Below are positions 45,629 to 57,342 of a stretch of 64,000 nucleotides of DNA, in pieces. The stretch comes from Siderastrea radians. Its lineage: Eukaryota > Cnidaria > Anthozoa > Scleractinia > Rhizangiidae. The DNA is taken from positions 14,809,701 through 14,873,700 of the forward strand of contig OZ024888.1 in assembly GCA_964017195.1 (NCBI GenBank), read 5' to 3'. How positions within the stretch are numbered: the stretch's first letter is position 1; every line of letters begins with the position of its first letter. The notes below the pieces were generated by a model. It had not been told where the DNA came from. It saw only the letters and a list, made by a program, of their open reading frames with translations, and ran no database searches. Made by a program: the position numbers and the translations under genes.

Positions 45629-46657
45629 TTAATTTACGGCCAGTGGCAGATCTAGAGGAGGGTCTTCCGATTTTGAAACAATCAAAGCATTGAATTAAAA
45701 ATAAAGAATAAAAAAAAGTAGCGTAGGCCATTGGACCAACGAGAAGTCTTATCAGATCCTATGTGGTGGTGGTATGTTAGCAGCCACACCAGAATATTAA
45801 TACCAATAGAGCATAGGGTACCATGGACAGGAACTTGCTGTTAGTGCTTGCTAAATCGATACCAGGAACTATCCCCCGAGGGACTCTCCTGGTGGACATT
45901 TTGAAACCACAGGGCATTTTTGAATGTCCATGGAAACGTGTAATACTAACATTTTTAGTATCTGTTAATATAGGCATTTTCGTCAAACTGTCACGTGACT
46001 ATACTGGAGAGCAAAATTGTTCTTTTTATGTTAATACGTAGACATTGGTAAAATAATTAAGAAACGTCGTGCAACCTGCTGCTTGCGAAGGCCAGCTGTG
46101 AGCACGATCTCTTGAAAATTGAATTAGAATGTTTGTTTGCTGTCCAGTCTTTCACTCATGGGAATTACAGCGTTTGTTCATCGGTCCTTGGTGAAATTAG
46201 TCACTTGCGTGACAAATTGTTGCAAAAGCCTATTGAATACTTCTTGACGAAAGTGGAGAAGTCACATTGGAAGAAAATCGTTGAAGTAGAGACACTTCCA
46301 TGACTAAGTAGAGGTAATTTGACCAAGAGCAGGACATCGAGAAGGGAAATTCAGTGTCGTGTTTCTGGCAGCCAGACGTTCAGGAGACATAAAATTTTCC
46401 CAATCGGCCATTACCAAGGGTATAGTGGCTACATTGTGCAGTCAACAATGCGCGCTTTTGAGTACAGATTAGGGGGTGGCAATGAAGAAAACAATAGCAT
46501 AGTAGCAGGTGCCCCCTGCCCCCCCCCCCCCCCCCACCTTCCTTTCAGTTCTACACTCTTGATTACTTCTTTCCTTCCGCTTCTGGGGGTACCTGGTTTA
46601 AGCATAACTTTCATCTTGGTTTCTCAGACAAAAAACTTTACTCCACGTTGTTTCGTT
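45629..46657. other. No gene recognised
   Basis: The open frame at 46112-46303 begins with TTG and has no known domain. A run of 16-17 C lies near 46519-46536. Confidence 0.4.
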
Positions 46658-46829
46658 AAGCAATATACCGCACATTTCTATGGTTTATTGGCTCAATAAA
46701 CCACGCGGGATGTTTGAAGAACACGAGAAGAGATTGTAAGTCACGAGCCGAAGGCGAGTGATTTACAAGCTTTTCGAGTGTGAATCCAATATCCCAAGGG
46801 GTTTATTGGGCATGTGCGGTATATTGCTT
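46658..46829. repeat. Foldback MITE
   Basis: Left arm AAGCAATATACCGCACAT, right arm ATGTGCGGTATATTGCTT, perfect over 18 bp; pairing continues through GGTTTATTGG/CCAATAAACC with gaps. The centre holds GAGCCGAAGGCGAGTG. Confidence 0.83.
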
Positions 46830-47224
46830 TTATGTAATAACTACATTTTCCATGTGGTTTACTGGTATAATAATGAATAGGTTTTGGCCACAGCGCGCGC
46901 ACAATCTTCAGTTATTGTATAATATTGGATAAATACATTGATAAATTTTATTCATAGTTTAATTCATTAACTAATAGCTAGGAAGACCGCTATTAAAATA
47001 TTTTTCATCAAAATTGAGCGTCATGCGTAATGAGCTCAATCGTCTTAGTTTTGAAAGATATAGACAAGACTTAGGAACACCGTGATTTGTCATAAGAAGG
47101 AGCCATGCTTCTAAGGGAGTTCAATATTTTGGATTAACAGGAGGTTTACATACTGTATTGATAAATAACTATTATATAGGAAAACGGAAAGAATCAACAA
47201 AATGTGCAATCAACAGTGAACTTA

Positions 47225-47329
47225 CCATTTTCGGAGACCCAGGGGCAGCTAGTGGGGACGACTGGTTTTTCACGGGTGAAAGTTGAAAATCCAGTCGTCC
47301 CGACTAGCTGCCCCTGGGTCTCCGAGGAT
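47225..47329. mobile_element. 105-bp hairpin MITE with 9-bp target duplication
   Basis: GTGAACTTA flanks it at 47216-47224 and 47330-47338. Arms of about 40 bp: CGGAGACCCAGGGGCAGCTA and its complement TAGCTGCCCCTGGGTCTCCG. The 9-bp duplication suits a Mutator-like enzyme. Confidence 0.87.
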
Positions 47330-47590
47330 GTGAACTTATTGAATTGCAGTATAAGAAGCTGAAAAAGTTTAAGTGTTTGTTTTAAGTTTCTTTTCCGTTT
47401 TTGAACTTTGTTATGTGGTGACTTCAAACTCACCCTTCACTTAATTAAAAGATGTTGATAGGATAAGAATCTAGCGTGATTTCTGTGACATCGTGAATAA
47501 TTACGTTATACTGTAGTTATTTACCACAACTTAAGTATTTGTTTCAGGCTCTATTTCCTAGTGCATTACGTATTCTAATAGCACAGCTGT

Positions 47591-47737
47591 TTAACCCTTT
47601 AAGTCCCAATAGTGACAAGCATCTAATTTCTCCTTACAGTTTTACTACGTTATCAAACATACAGGTCATGAGAATAAAGGAAATGATCACCAATGAAAAA
47701 ATGTCTTGATTTTTTATCAAATTCTCCCAACATGTGC
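47591..47737 (+). repeat. TTAA MITE, 3'-truncated copy
   Basis: Starts TTAACCCTTTAAGTCCCAAT and matches the copy at 14172 up to ATTCTCCCAAC, then ends without its right inverted repeat. Confidence 0.82.
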
Positions 47738-49883
47738 CTTTGGCCTGCATCCCTGGATAATCACCTGATGCAATGGAAGTTACTCTCCGCGGTCCCCGTA
47801 AAACCATGGAAAATTAGTGCTACTTTGTGTGGTAATATGTATGTGTGTTAATATATATGTTGTTTTGCATGTTTAGATGTCTGATTTATAAGGAACTGAT
47901 ATGTTTTCACTTTCAACCTTCAACCAGGTACCAGCTCAAATACCCTGTTTGAATAAAAATTGCGCCCAAAAATTACCATAACTGTAGGGAAACATTTCCG
48001 ACTGGATCAGCATCTGTTTAGATTGCCTGGCTTACGGAGCAATGAATCTGAAGAAAGGGCGTTTAGCCAACACAGGCGCAAAACAACATCCTTGTTTTCC
48101 TCCATTACATTACATTTTCACAACTACGCGTTGTATCTGGTTATAAGCATGTAATGACAACAGATCTTAGCGAGCTCTGCTGAGCTTACCTAGGAAGATT
48201 CCCATCTACTCTGCTTCTTTGTTCGAAGCACGTCGACGTCATGTTTCGGTAACCCTCGTTTCTGCAAGAGTGAACAAGTTCCGTGTTCGTCATGACGGAC
48301 TTAATATCGACGGAGGTCCAAAGATCTCCTACAACAACGAATAATCCGCCTTTAAACTAAAAGCTCTTCCAACTACATGCGCATGGGAATAAAGTGCGCT
48401 GCGTCTGTTTGCGATTCACCCCACGAGAGCGCCTGTTGCAAGTGAGCAGTCATTTGTGCCAGCCTAAAGCAAGCCCTTTTACTGCACGCCCCAGACAGCT
48501 ATTTCAATTTACGTTGTCTAGTTTTAAAGCCTCGAGCTTACGCGACAAGGCTGAAAGTCAGTATGGGTAGTTGTACATCTTGTTCTTCGGCTGTAAGTTA
48601 ACGGCTGTCACTGTCATAGGATGGGTGAAAGTACCATAAACACGTGCCTATGTAATTTGTTTTCTGTAGGGGTTGAGCCATAGACTAAGTTTGACAAGTT
48701 TGGTAAATTTATTAATGAATTACCCATATCACCTTGCGTGCAGTCTTGTCGTCGCGTAGGCTTTCCGACAACGTTACATTGTAATTGAAACAGCTGCATA
48801 CAATCCGGCTAAACGTCAACTCCACAAATAGAGCGCAAGCAACTAGAGTGCATACATGAAGTTCCCAGTTCCTTCAAAGACAAAAATCACACGGTCATGC
48901 AGCAATGACCAAAGGAATGTGGTTCTAGCCCCTTCTTTATCCCGATAACGTCATTCGTGACGTCATCGGATAATAATGAACAGTTGGCCGACTTGGCCGA
49001 TAAATTTTTGAGGACCATCCTCCAGCCAAGGGCATTTAATCCTCTGATATTCCAGCAAGCCAGGAAGGGGCTTATTCATTTTGTAACCCTGTTAATTTCT
49101 ACAAAGCGCGCGCTTTATTTTTGGTAAGAGAACACAGTCAGTGACCGTCACAGCACAATTACAGCCCAACAAATCGAACTTGGTTATTCGTCTAATGAGC
49201 GTGCCTGACAGTCAATCGGTGGGTTACAGTTATCAATATTTCTAGTTGGCTTGGTGAGGGCACTGCACCTGTCAAATTCTGTTCAACCCTGAATTTTACC
49301 AGGCTTTCTTTTCAGAACAGCTAAGTTGCATACATAATTGCAATGGTCTTCCATGTAAAGAGTCTTGCATTCTACAGCTCACGTATGATTTTTCACATGT
49401 TCATTTGCAGACAGTGGCCCGTCTTTACAAAAACCGGATCACATAATTTCACAGGTCGCAACATCCGGCATACGGCACTAGGAGGACAACACAGCAAATA
49501 GACATCTAACAAACTGTGGGACGCGTCAAGCAGTGTCATGCACCATTGGTGAAATGACCTCAAAAACAAATGTTGTTGCAGACTTGATAGAAGAGGTGCA
49601 AAGTAGAAAACAACTCAACTTCACAGGCAACGTAAGGCAGATGCTCCCATACCACAGCAATATCACAGATAGCACCAGCAGCCTCATTGCAGACATACCT
49701 TGGACCGAGAGGTTTTTCTTTAGGGCTTGGCAGCTCAATTTTGTTCACAAAGAAGACAGAGAAGCCTCACTTAATGTTTTGTCTGCAAGCCTCTGTGCAT
49801 TTTTCAGTTGTTTCTATACTCAATGATATTTTGAACGTATATACCAAACCAGTGGAGAGTGCTTTTCGTGCACTCTGATTGAC
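47738..49883. other. No gene recognised; paired TGACGTCA-like sites
   Basis: At 48940-48976, an imperfect palindrome contains ATAACGTCATTCGTGACGTC. The open frame at 49533-49826 has its first true ATG at 49554 and no known domain. Nothing else is clear. Confidence 0.35.
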
Positions 49884-50285
49884 TACCGTATTTACTCGAG
49901 TAAGCGCCGCGCCGCTCTTCAGTGTTTCAGATGCGGCGCTTATTTGAGGGCGGCGCTCTTTAAAAAATCATAACATTTGTAAATGATAACAAGCAAATGT
50001 TAACAAAAAATAACAAAAAATACCCACTTCGAAATGAAAAACATGATAATACAGGAGAATAAATTTTGGAGGCTGGTTTAGATTGAGTTGCACCGTACTT
50101 GTTTATTAGTTTGGCTCCTCCAACACTGATTCGTCTGATGATGCTTCAATTTAGCGCCGCATTGTTGTGAATGAATGCGGCGCTTATTCGAGGGCGGCGC
50201 TCTTTAATATTTTTGCTCCCATATGCGGCGCTTAATTGAGGGCGGCGCTTAAACGGGGGCGGCGTTTAATCGAGTAAATACGGTA
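49884..50285. mobile_element. TA-flanked CCGTA-ended MITE (d)
   Basis: TACCGTATTTACTCGAGTAA to TAATCGAGTAAATACGGTA. GCGGCGCTTATT/AATAAGCGCCGC words are iterated four or more times. The flanks GATTGAC and TCAAACTCGG would join into one older repeat, with TA duplicated. Confidence 0.9.
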
Positions 50286-50747
50286 CTCAAACTCGGGAAA
50301 GATCGGCAAAGCATCTGCTATTCACCTCCCAGTATTATTCTGGATTTCGTGCGCGAATTTCTCCTCACTTTTCAGAAAAACAGGAACTAATTGGTGCTGG
50401 CTACCAACTGGTATTGTATACTATACTAAAACAATTATTCACCTCAGTGTCGGTGAAGAGTGGTAGATGTTTACCTCGCCGCTTCGCGACTCGGCAAATA
50501 TGTCCACCGCTATTCACCTTCACTTCGGCGAAAAATTGTTAACTAGAGCCGCTTCAGGTGGCCCGACAGAGGCATTCATTGAATTAGAATCAGGAAATTC
50601 TGCAAAATCCTGTTCTATTAAATTTGAAATACAAAGGGATTTAATACCGGTACATTCCTATTATTCAAATTTATAAAGATGATTTTTGGGGGGCTCCTCA
50701 ACGGCCATTTCCATGCATAACTGATCACAAAAATTTCCACACGGGCT
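50286..50747. repeat. Older hairpin-type repeat around 50440-50540
   Basis: TATTCACC and GGTGAA words plus a CG-rich tip (CGCCGCTTCGCGACTCGG at about 50476) suggest a foldback element like the one at 19204. It was interrupted on its left side by the MITE at 49884. Confidence 0.5.
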
Positions 50748-50955
50748 TTAACCCTTATAGCCCTGAAATGGAAATGCATATTCTTCTTATTGTTCTCCAA
50801 CATTTCTTGTGGAATTAGTTAGAAGAATTGTCTAAATATCAAGACATCTTATTCTTGGTGATCACTTTCTTTATTCTCATCACTTGCATGTTTAAATAAG
50901 TAGTGATGATGTAAAGAGAAGTTTCAGTTTCATCACTGTTAGGGCTTAAAGGGTA
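50748..50955 (-). repeat. TTAA MITE copy
   Basis: TTAACCCTTATAGCCC to AGGGCTTAAAGGGTAA, same orientation as 16515. The right TTAA has changed to GTAA. Confidence 0.85.
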
Positions 50956-51000
50956 ACAGTGTTTTCAGATAAGAAAATGACTGCAACAGATTTTAATTAT

Positions 51001-51207
51001 TTAACCCTTTAAGCCCCGGCATCATTATTCAAATTCTCCTTACTGGTCTCCATACCTGTCATTGAGTAGTAATTAGGGAGAACTTGTTAAGACCAACACA
51101 ATTCATCTTTGGTGATTATTTCCCCAATTCGCATGACCTTTATGTGTTATTATGCACTGACATGATGAGAAATTTGATGCTTATCACTATTGGGGCTTAA
51201 AGGGTTA
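51001..51207. repeat. TTAA MITE, diverged copy
   Basis: TTAACCCTTTAAGCCC to GGGGCTTAAAGGGTTA. The body is more diverged than in the other copies. Confidence 0.85.
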
Positions 51208-51267
51208 CCAGCCCTAGAGAGGCGGTTGCATAAATCAACTCGAAAGACCGTGGAGACGAGGTGGTAG

Positions 51268-52085
51268 TACCGTATTTTCTCGATTAAACGCCGGACCCCG
51301 AATAAGCGCCGGGTTCAAATAAACGCCGGGTCTACAGGGCCGAGTTTAAAATAAACGCTCCCGGTGTTTATTGGGGGTCCCGGCGTTTATTCGAGATGGG
51401 TATACTAAATCAGGATTGTGTGTCGTGATTGTATACTAGTTTCTTTCTACCATTATATTTGAATTTATACACTAATATTCAACCCAAACTACCTTTTACA
51501 AAGTACTTCTCACTAAAACAGATGAAACAAATGACGCATCAGGTATCGTGTCAATCTCTTTTAAATCATGGTATCTTTTCTGCGGGCTTGTACATCAAGC
51601 AAGGATCACCTCGCGGGTCTCTCCATCGTTTCTGCAGCAGCTCCTTGCAATTCAATCGTTCCATAATTTTGCCTTTCTCAGAACTGATGGAGATGGAATC
51701 TCGCTATCACCTTGTCCTAAATTGCCTGCACAGTACGTTTGCTGTCGAGGCAGTTACCGATACACTTCCTCCGTGTTTCATGTACGGGGCCCGAAACGTA
51801 ACGTTGAGAAGAGTTCAATCACTGTTTCTGTCAGTGTTGTTTTTGTTTTTGATAAATAACTTACCAGATTCACTTAGATGAGACAAAGTTGATGACATTG
51901 TTTCACATTTTTTAAACATTTTTGTTGAAATTTGGTTCTTGGTTCAATAAACCTCCAATACTGAAATATGCATTTAATAAATAAACGCCGGGCCCCGAAT
52001 AAACGTCGGGTTCGAATTAACGCCGGGTCTACGAGGCCGAGTTTTAAATAAACGCCCCCCGGCGTTTAATCGAGAAAATACGGTA
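51268..52085. mobile_element. TA-flanked CCGTA-ended MITE (e)
   Basis: TACCGTATTTTCTCGATTAA to TTAATCGAGAAAATACGGTA. AATAAACGCCGGG/CCCGGCGTTTATT words are iterated in blocks at 51290-51400 and 51985-52075. The spacer of about 570 bp includes a 150-codon frame without ATG-based domain support. Confidence 0.9.
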
Positions 52086-52806
52086 ATAGAATGGTAACCC
52101 CCTCTAGAACACTTAACAAAACGCTTCTTGTATATAGCAATAATTCTGGCCCTTTGGTTTTATCAGTTCAAAAAAAAATCCTGAATAAACTTCCAAAAAA
52201 ATTTCAAAGGATCAACATGAAAAGAATCATACTTTTGAAAATGGTGCTCTGATTAGACTGATAATTCCTATTTAAATGTCCATTATTAAAATGCTGTTCA
52301 AACTTAACTGTCTTCTTAATTATCTCCCCTTTCCTACCCTGTTATTTGGCCTTATTTATGAAACGATTCTGAATAAACTAACTTAATTTCTTGAAATTCA
52401 TGTAACTATAACTGTAGATAGTCTCGTCCCTAGGCAACTCTGACTACATGTAAAAGAAAAGCACTTGGGGAGAGCCCCAGGATGGGGAGGGCCTGTAGAG
52501 AAAACGAACAGGGGAAGAAGTACTGGAGAGGAGAAGAGGCCAACTCTCCAAACCTACGCCCATCCCAATCTTTCAGAATTTTCCAGAAACCAGTTCACTC
52601 TCTTTAAGTTGCCTGCCGGGGAGACTTAGAAATTACAATTATCTAGAGGAGCTTTTTCAGGTGTTATCATGTTTCTATAATATAGTAATTTTGCTACATC
52701 CTATTGTTTTTTCCTCATGATCAGCCAATGCTTGCTCTCATTTACTCTATGGGTAGTTAATGGCCCCACGACCACATTTCACGTTTTAAAATTTCCTGCT
52801 TTTTGT
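52086..52806. other. No gene recognised
   Basis: AT-rich DNA, downstream of the minus-strand zinc-finger gene. No polyadenylation signal could be assigned with confidence. Confidence 0.4.
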
Positions 52807-53343
52807 GAGTTCAGAGAACATATGTGTATCACTTTATGTCATGGAAGATTTTCTGACCTTGTAAGTTCCTTATCACGTTGCTGGCCATGTGTTGTGTTTC
52901 ATGTCTTTGGAGATCAAATGGCTGAATAAACGATTTGTCACAGTGGCTATGGCTACATTTATGTGGTTTTTCTTCAGTGTGCATTTTTTTTCATGAATGT
53001 CAAGGTGCTCTTTCTGTTTGAAACATTTGCCACACTGTGGACATTCATATCGCTTCTCTTCAGTGTGTCAGTGTGAGTTCAGAGAACATATGTGCATCAC
53101 TTTATGTCTTGGAAGATTTTCTGACCTTGTAAGTTCCTTATCACGTTGCTGGCCATGTGTTGTGTTTCATGTCTTTGGACATCAAATGGCTGAATAAACG
53201 ATTTGTCACAGTGGCTATGGCTACATTTATGTGGGTTTTCTTCAGTGTGCATTCTTTTTTCATGAATGTCAAGGTGCTCTTTCTGTTTGAAACATTTGCC
53301 ACACTGTGGACATTCATATCGCTTCTCTTCAGTGTGTCAGTGT
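52807..53343 (-). pseudogene. Frameshifted zinc-finger tail, 268-bp tandem duplication
   Basis: Two direct repeats (52807-53074 and 53075-53343, offset 268-269) each encode on the minus strand a finger pair: YECPQCGKCFKQKEHL with HEKRMH, then CSHSHCDKSF with HETQH. Each is followed by junk frame and a stop. They continue the gene at 53329 but out of frame: after HETT four extra bases bring a stop. A 268-bp unit is not a multiple of three, so duplication itself breaks the frame. Confidence 0.82.
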
Positions 53344-54669
53344 TGTTTCATGTCTTAGAAGATGTGACAATGTAAAGAAGCTCTTGCTGCAGTGCTGGCA
53401 ATTGTAATCTTTAACCCCTGTGTGTAGCACCTCATGTCTTTGGAGATCATGCATCAGAGCAAATGATCTTTCACAGTGGCTACACGAATAAGGTCTTTCT
53501 TCAGTATGGATTCTTTTTTCATGAACGTTGAGATGGTCTTTCTGTCTAAAACACTTGCCACACTGCTTGCATCCATACGGCCTCTCGTCACTGTGTATTG
53601 TTTCATGCCTTTGTAGATTTGTTAACCTAGCAAAATCTTTGCCACACTGCTGACATTTAAAAAGTTTCAGCCCAGTATGTAGTGCCTCATGACTACGGAG
53701 ATCACTTGCCTGAACAAAAGATTTGCCACAATCTGAGTGGCTACATGAATAGGGTTTTTCACCAGTATGCATTCTTTTTTGGTGAGTAGTAAGGTGTCCT
53801 TTCTGTCTAAAACATTTACCACATTGCTGGCATTCATACGGCCTCTCATCAGAGTGTATTGTTTTATGTCTTTGGAGATGTGTTAACCTAGTAAAGTTCT
53901 TGCCACATTCCTGGCAATTAAAAGCTTTCACCCCAGTATGTTGAGCTTCATGTCTTCGGAGATCACAGGTCTGAACAAAAGATTTGTCACAGTGGCTACA
54001 TGAATAGGGTCTTTCTCCAGTATGTATTCTTAGGTGCATCTTAAGAACCCCTGGCCGGCTAAAACACTTGTCACAATGGTTGCATGCATAAGGTTTCTCT
54101 CCACTATGCACAGCTCTCTTGTGCTCTGTGAGAGCCCCCTTCGCACAAAACCGCTTATCACACTGGGTACATTCAAACGGTTTCTCTCCTGTATGTGTTC
54201 TTTCATGATTCCTGAGCACTCTTGAATAATCAAAACACTTCCCACACTGGTTACATTTATAACTCTTCTTCTCTGCATGTGTTCTTGAATGGCGCTGTAG
54301 AATTCCTGCACTAGTAAAACATTTGCTACATTGGTTGCATTTGAAGAGCTTTTCCTCTCTGTGGAGGAGTTCATGGCATTCTAGCTGTCCTGCATAAGTA
54401 AAGCACCTGCCACAATGACTACATTCATGGTGCCGCCTGTCTGTGTGTATTCTTTCATGGCAGGTAAGCTGACCTTGCTTGGTGTAACACTTACCACACT
54501 GGCTACACTCATGGGGTCTTTCTGCATGTGACTTTTCTTGACACGGTAATTGGCCTGCATCAGTGAAACACTTATCATACTGGTCACATGTGGAGGCCTC
54601 CTTTCCAAGGTGACTTCGGCACTCCTCTGAATTTTCACCCTGAGTCAAATTGTAGCTGTTCTGCATCAT
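53329..54669 (-). CDS. C2H2 zinc-finger protein, 14 fingers, truncated C-terminus
   Basis: 446 residues, ATG pair at 54669 and 54666. After a short leader comes a degenerate finger (TCDQYDKCF; second Cys is Tyr, first His is Cys), then 14 fingers from about residue 54 to the end. Finger 10 has an expanded first knuckle (CSHSDC, C-x4-C), and fingers 5, 9 and 12 have x4 between the last His pair. The final finger ends HETTLTH with irregular His spacing. Beyond the stop, further finger coding continues in another frame (52807-53343), so the protein has lost at least two C-terminal fingers. A possible acceptor (GTTGGACCTAG) lies just upstream of the ATG. Fingers 7/8/9 and 10/11/12 resemble each other, a sign of internal module duplication. 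No KRAB or BTB domain. Confidence 0.85.
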   Translation of the reverse strand: MMQNSYNLTQGENSEECRSHLGKEASTCDQYDKCFTDAGQLPCQEKSHAERPHECSQCGKCYTKQGQLTCHERIHTDRRHHECSHCGRCFTYAGQLECHELLHREEKLFKCNQCSKCFTSAGILQRHSRTHAEKKSYKCNQCGKCFDYSRVLRNHERTHTGEKPFECTQCDKRFCAKGALTEHKRAVHSGEKPYACNHCDKCFSRPGVLKMHLRIHTGERPYSCSHCDKSFVQTCDLRRHEAQHTGVKAFNCQECGKNFTRLTHLQRHKTIHSDERPYECQQCGKCFRQKGHLTTHQKRMHTGEKPYSCSHSDCGKSFVQASDLRSHEALHTGLKLFKCQQCGKDFARLTNLQRHETIHSDERPYGCKQCGKCFRQKDHLNVHEKRIHTEERPYSCSHCERSFALMHDLQRHEVLHTGVKDYNCQHCSKSFFTLSHLLRHETTLTH

Positions 54670-54849
54670 GATGTGTTCCTAGGTCCAACACAATGTCATT
54701 AGAATTAACTAGTATAGGATAGTAGGATTTCTGCACCTAATTTATTAGGTGCATACACTAATTTTGATAGACCACCCTCACAGCCCAAGCCAAGCCCAGC
54801 CCAGCCCAAAACCAAAAAGTAAAACTGGAAATAAACTGGAAATAAACTT

Positions 54850-55035
54850 TATGGGGCTATGCTAAGAACATTCTCCCGGGAACAGTGGAAGGCAGACTGA
54901 AGAAGAAATGGGTAGACAACGTCTCCAAGAACAGACAAGCACTGGCTATAAGAACCCAAGCCCTTGCCATAACTGTCCAAAGTGGAGAAAATTTGGTGGT
55001 GACCCCCAACCATTGGCTACAGGATACATAGATGT
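54850..55035 (+). pseudogene. LINE/RTE C-terminal remnant
   Basis: One frame reads NILPGTVEGRLKKKWVDNV, like the R-G-R-x-x-K-R-W-x-D-N-I signature near the end of many LINE endonuclease-RT proteins. It ends at a stop soon after. Only about 60 residues are left. Confidence 0.5.
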
Positions 55036-55225
55036 ATACCTGTAGATGCTAATACAAAGATTACTGCACTACTTGTAGTTTCTCAACTTTGAGAGTTGCA
55101 AGTAGTAGACTTTCATTTTGGTCTAACTGCAACTAATATGATTGATTCAACCATCATTGTCTCTCCAATGATAGTAAACAGCCCCACTGTGTACATGTAT
55201 ATAGTATGTCTTTATGAAGTACAAA

Positions 55226-55439
55226 TAAACCCTTTAAGCCCCAACATCAATATGAATATTCTCCTTAGTATTCTCCATACATTTCTTACGGTACTAGTTG
55301 AGAGAATTTGGATAAACATCAAGACATTTCATGTGTGGTGATCATTACCTTTACTCTCGTGACCCACCTATGTTTGATTAAGTAGAGATATTGTCAGGAG
55401 AAATTAGATGCTTGTCACTACTGGGGCTTAAAGGCTTAA
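55226..55439 (+). repeat. TTAA MITE copy, degraded ends
   Basis: AACCCTTTAAGCCCCAACAT to GGGGCTTAAAGGCTTAA. Left TTAA is now ATAA. Confidence 0.85.
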
Positions 55440-56130
55440 TAATTTTTCTGTAAATAACACCGTAATTAATGTCATTGTTTCCATCCTTCAATTGTTTAGT
55501 TGTCAAGCAACTGATGGAAGGCTTGGTGGAAAAGGGCATAGGTGATGACGTGACCTCGAAATCCAAATTGCTCCAATTTCTCTTTACAGTGCAACAAATG
55601 CTGATTATCACGTTTAAAAAACACAATTCTATGTTCCTTTCTCGATTTGAAAACTCGAACTCAAAGAATACGCCTATTACTAAATAATTTCCTTAAAAAA
55701 ACTGAAACTACATAAGCGATGCATCATTGCTTCTTTTGTTTTCTTTTTGAAGTAAAAAAAAGAAAGAAATGAAGCATCAATATCCCTCGTTTTATTTGTT
55801 TCTGTTTATTCAAAAGTAACAGGCCATTATTCTTTAAAATAAAGCTGTCAGGTTAAGTTAGTCTAACTGTTACATAGGTCAAGTTATTCTTACTGTTCAG
55901 CACACTACCAAAGTATACCCATTATGTTGTAAATTTGCCAAAGGCAGTTGCTGAGTTATTGTAATGAAGCTATGGATTTGTACAGAGTGCATTTGGTTAA
56001 CAGAAAATAAAATGAATTGCTTTATTTGTCTGTAGAGAGAAGAATTATTAGTTGAATCACTTGTGTTTGTTCTGGAATACAACTGGTTAAGTACCATTAA
56101 GTTTACTTCTCCTGTGAATAAATTATATAG
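55440..56130. other. No gene recognised
   Basis: AT-rich. The frame at 55469-55687 and its antisense carry no known domain. Confidence 0.4.
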
Positions 56131-56345
56131 TTGCAAGTCCAACGCGCTAACCACTCAGCTTGGCTGAGTGGTCCTGAGTTCGAGTCCCACTCCAACCACT
56201 GGTTGGATTTGTTTCTTGGTAGTCCCAAGTTCAACTCCTCGGCCATGCTTGTAAATAGCCAACTGGTTTGCCTCCAGCTGGTTGGGGTTTTTAATCTTCT
56301 TTAATGTTTAATGTGATTATTTGTTTCATGATTATTTCATTGGAA
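56131..56345 (+). repeat. tRNA-derived SINE with inverted tRNA head
   Basis: 56159-56200 holds GGCTGAGTGGTCCTGAGTTC then GAGTCCCACTCC, like the 3' half of a tRNA with a B box. A body with AGTTCAACTCCTCGGCCA and CAACTGGTTTGCCTCCAG follows. 56131-56158 is the reverse of a tRNA 5' half (reverse complement GCTGAGTGGTTAGCGCGTTG), so the two parts meet head to head. Confidence 0.65.
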
Positions 56346-56784
56346 TGTCTGTAAACTAGCTGTATTAGCTAAGTGCACTTCCACTTTAAATAACAGCATT
56401 TAACATTTTCCCATTTTTGGTTTTCATTGTTCTGTCCAGTCAGCAGTTTACTGACCTATAATGAAACCATAGGTCTTACAAGATGGCAAGTAGTTTGGCA
56501 TAGATATATTTGTACATTTGTGGCTGAACATATTCTGCATGTCTCCGCTTTGTCATGCCAACCAGATTGAGGCTATACTGTGCTAAGAGTACGATCTGCC
56601 AGTGAAAAAGCTGGCTATAATTTGCATTACTGCAACTGGAGTTTAAAAGGTTTAACTAATTGGCCATCTTGAATATTCATGAGCATGGATAAGATGTTAA
56701 GTAATATGTTGTTCATAGTGGGACAAGTTGACAATGTGGTTACATAAATAATCATTTGATTGGAGGTGCCTTAAATGTACTTGA

Positions 56785-57342
56785 TACCGTACTTTCTAAA
56801 TTAAACACCAGCAGTGTTTATTTAACACTAGATCTCATAGTCTCAACGTTTATTTCAACTCAGTGTTTATTAAAAAGTGGTATTTTTCAGCATTGCTTAT
56901 AGGCTTAGTTTTTTGGTCTGACATACTTTAGGTTCATCTTAATCATAGCAAAATATCGCACAACATATTAAGTAAACCATGAATACAATATTACTGATTT
57001 CATCTGAAGTCCACAACATTCAAATCAAGGCAGGAAAATTGGGTGCTCTGTAGAGTCTAGAGTACATTATGCGAACTTTCTGTAGTTGGAACAGGTGAAA
57101 TAAATTGAGCTGAAGCACTGTAGTGGTTCATAAACCCTTTTATAAATTGTTACAACTAATTAATGAAGAGAATCACTAACATAAACGATAGGACCATTTC
57201 AAATGAATGTCGGGTCTCAAATAAATGCTGGTACCTCAAATAACCGCTGGAGGCATTTACTTAAAATTTGACTGGGTTGCCCGGCATTTATTTGAACCCA
57301 GAGTTTATTCAAGGCCTGGCATTTAATCAAGAAAATACGGTA
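56785..57342. mobile_element. TA-flanked CCGTA-ended MITE (f), AT-rich variant
   Basis: TACCGTACTTTCTAAATTAA to TTTAATCAAGAAAATACGGTA-type end. AGTGTTTATT and GGCATTTA words are iterated. More decayed than (e), which it resembles. Confidence 0.78.

Noticed and set aside
49533..49826. 97-codon plus-strand frame
   Set aside because: Starts with GTG, first ATG eight codons in, upstream frames full of stops, no recognisable domain.
51429..51881. 150-codon frame
   Set aside because: Lies in the spacer of a non-autonomous MITE, has no domain, and overlaps a second frame of similar length.
53667..54638. Long frames in other phases of the third zinc-finger gene
   Set aside because: Shadow frames caused by the periodic finger sequence.
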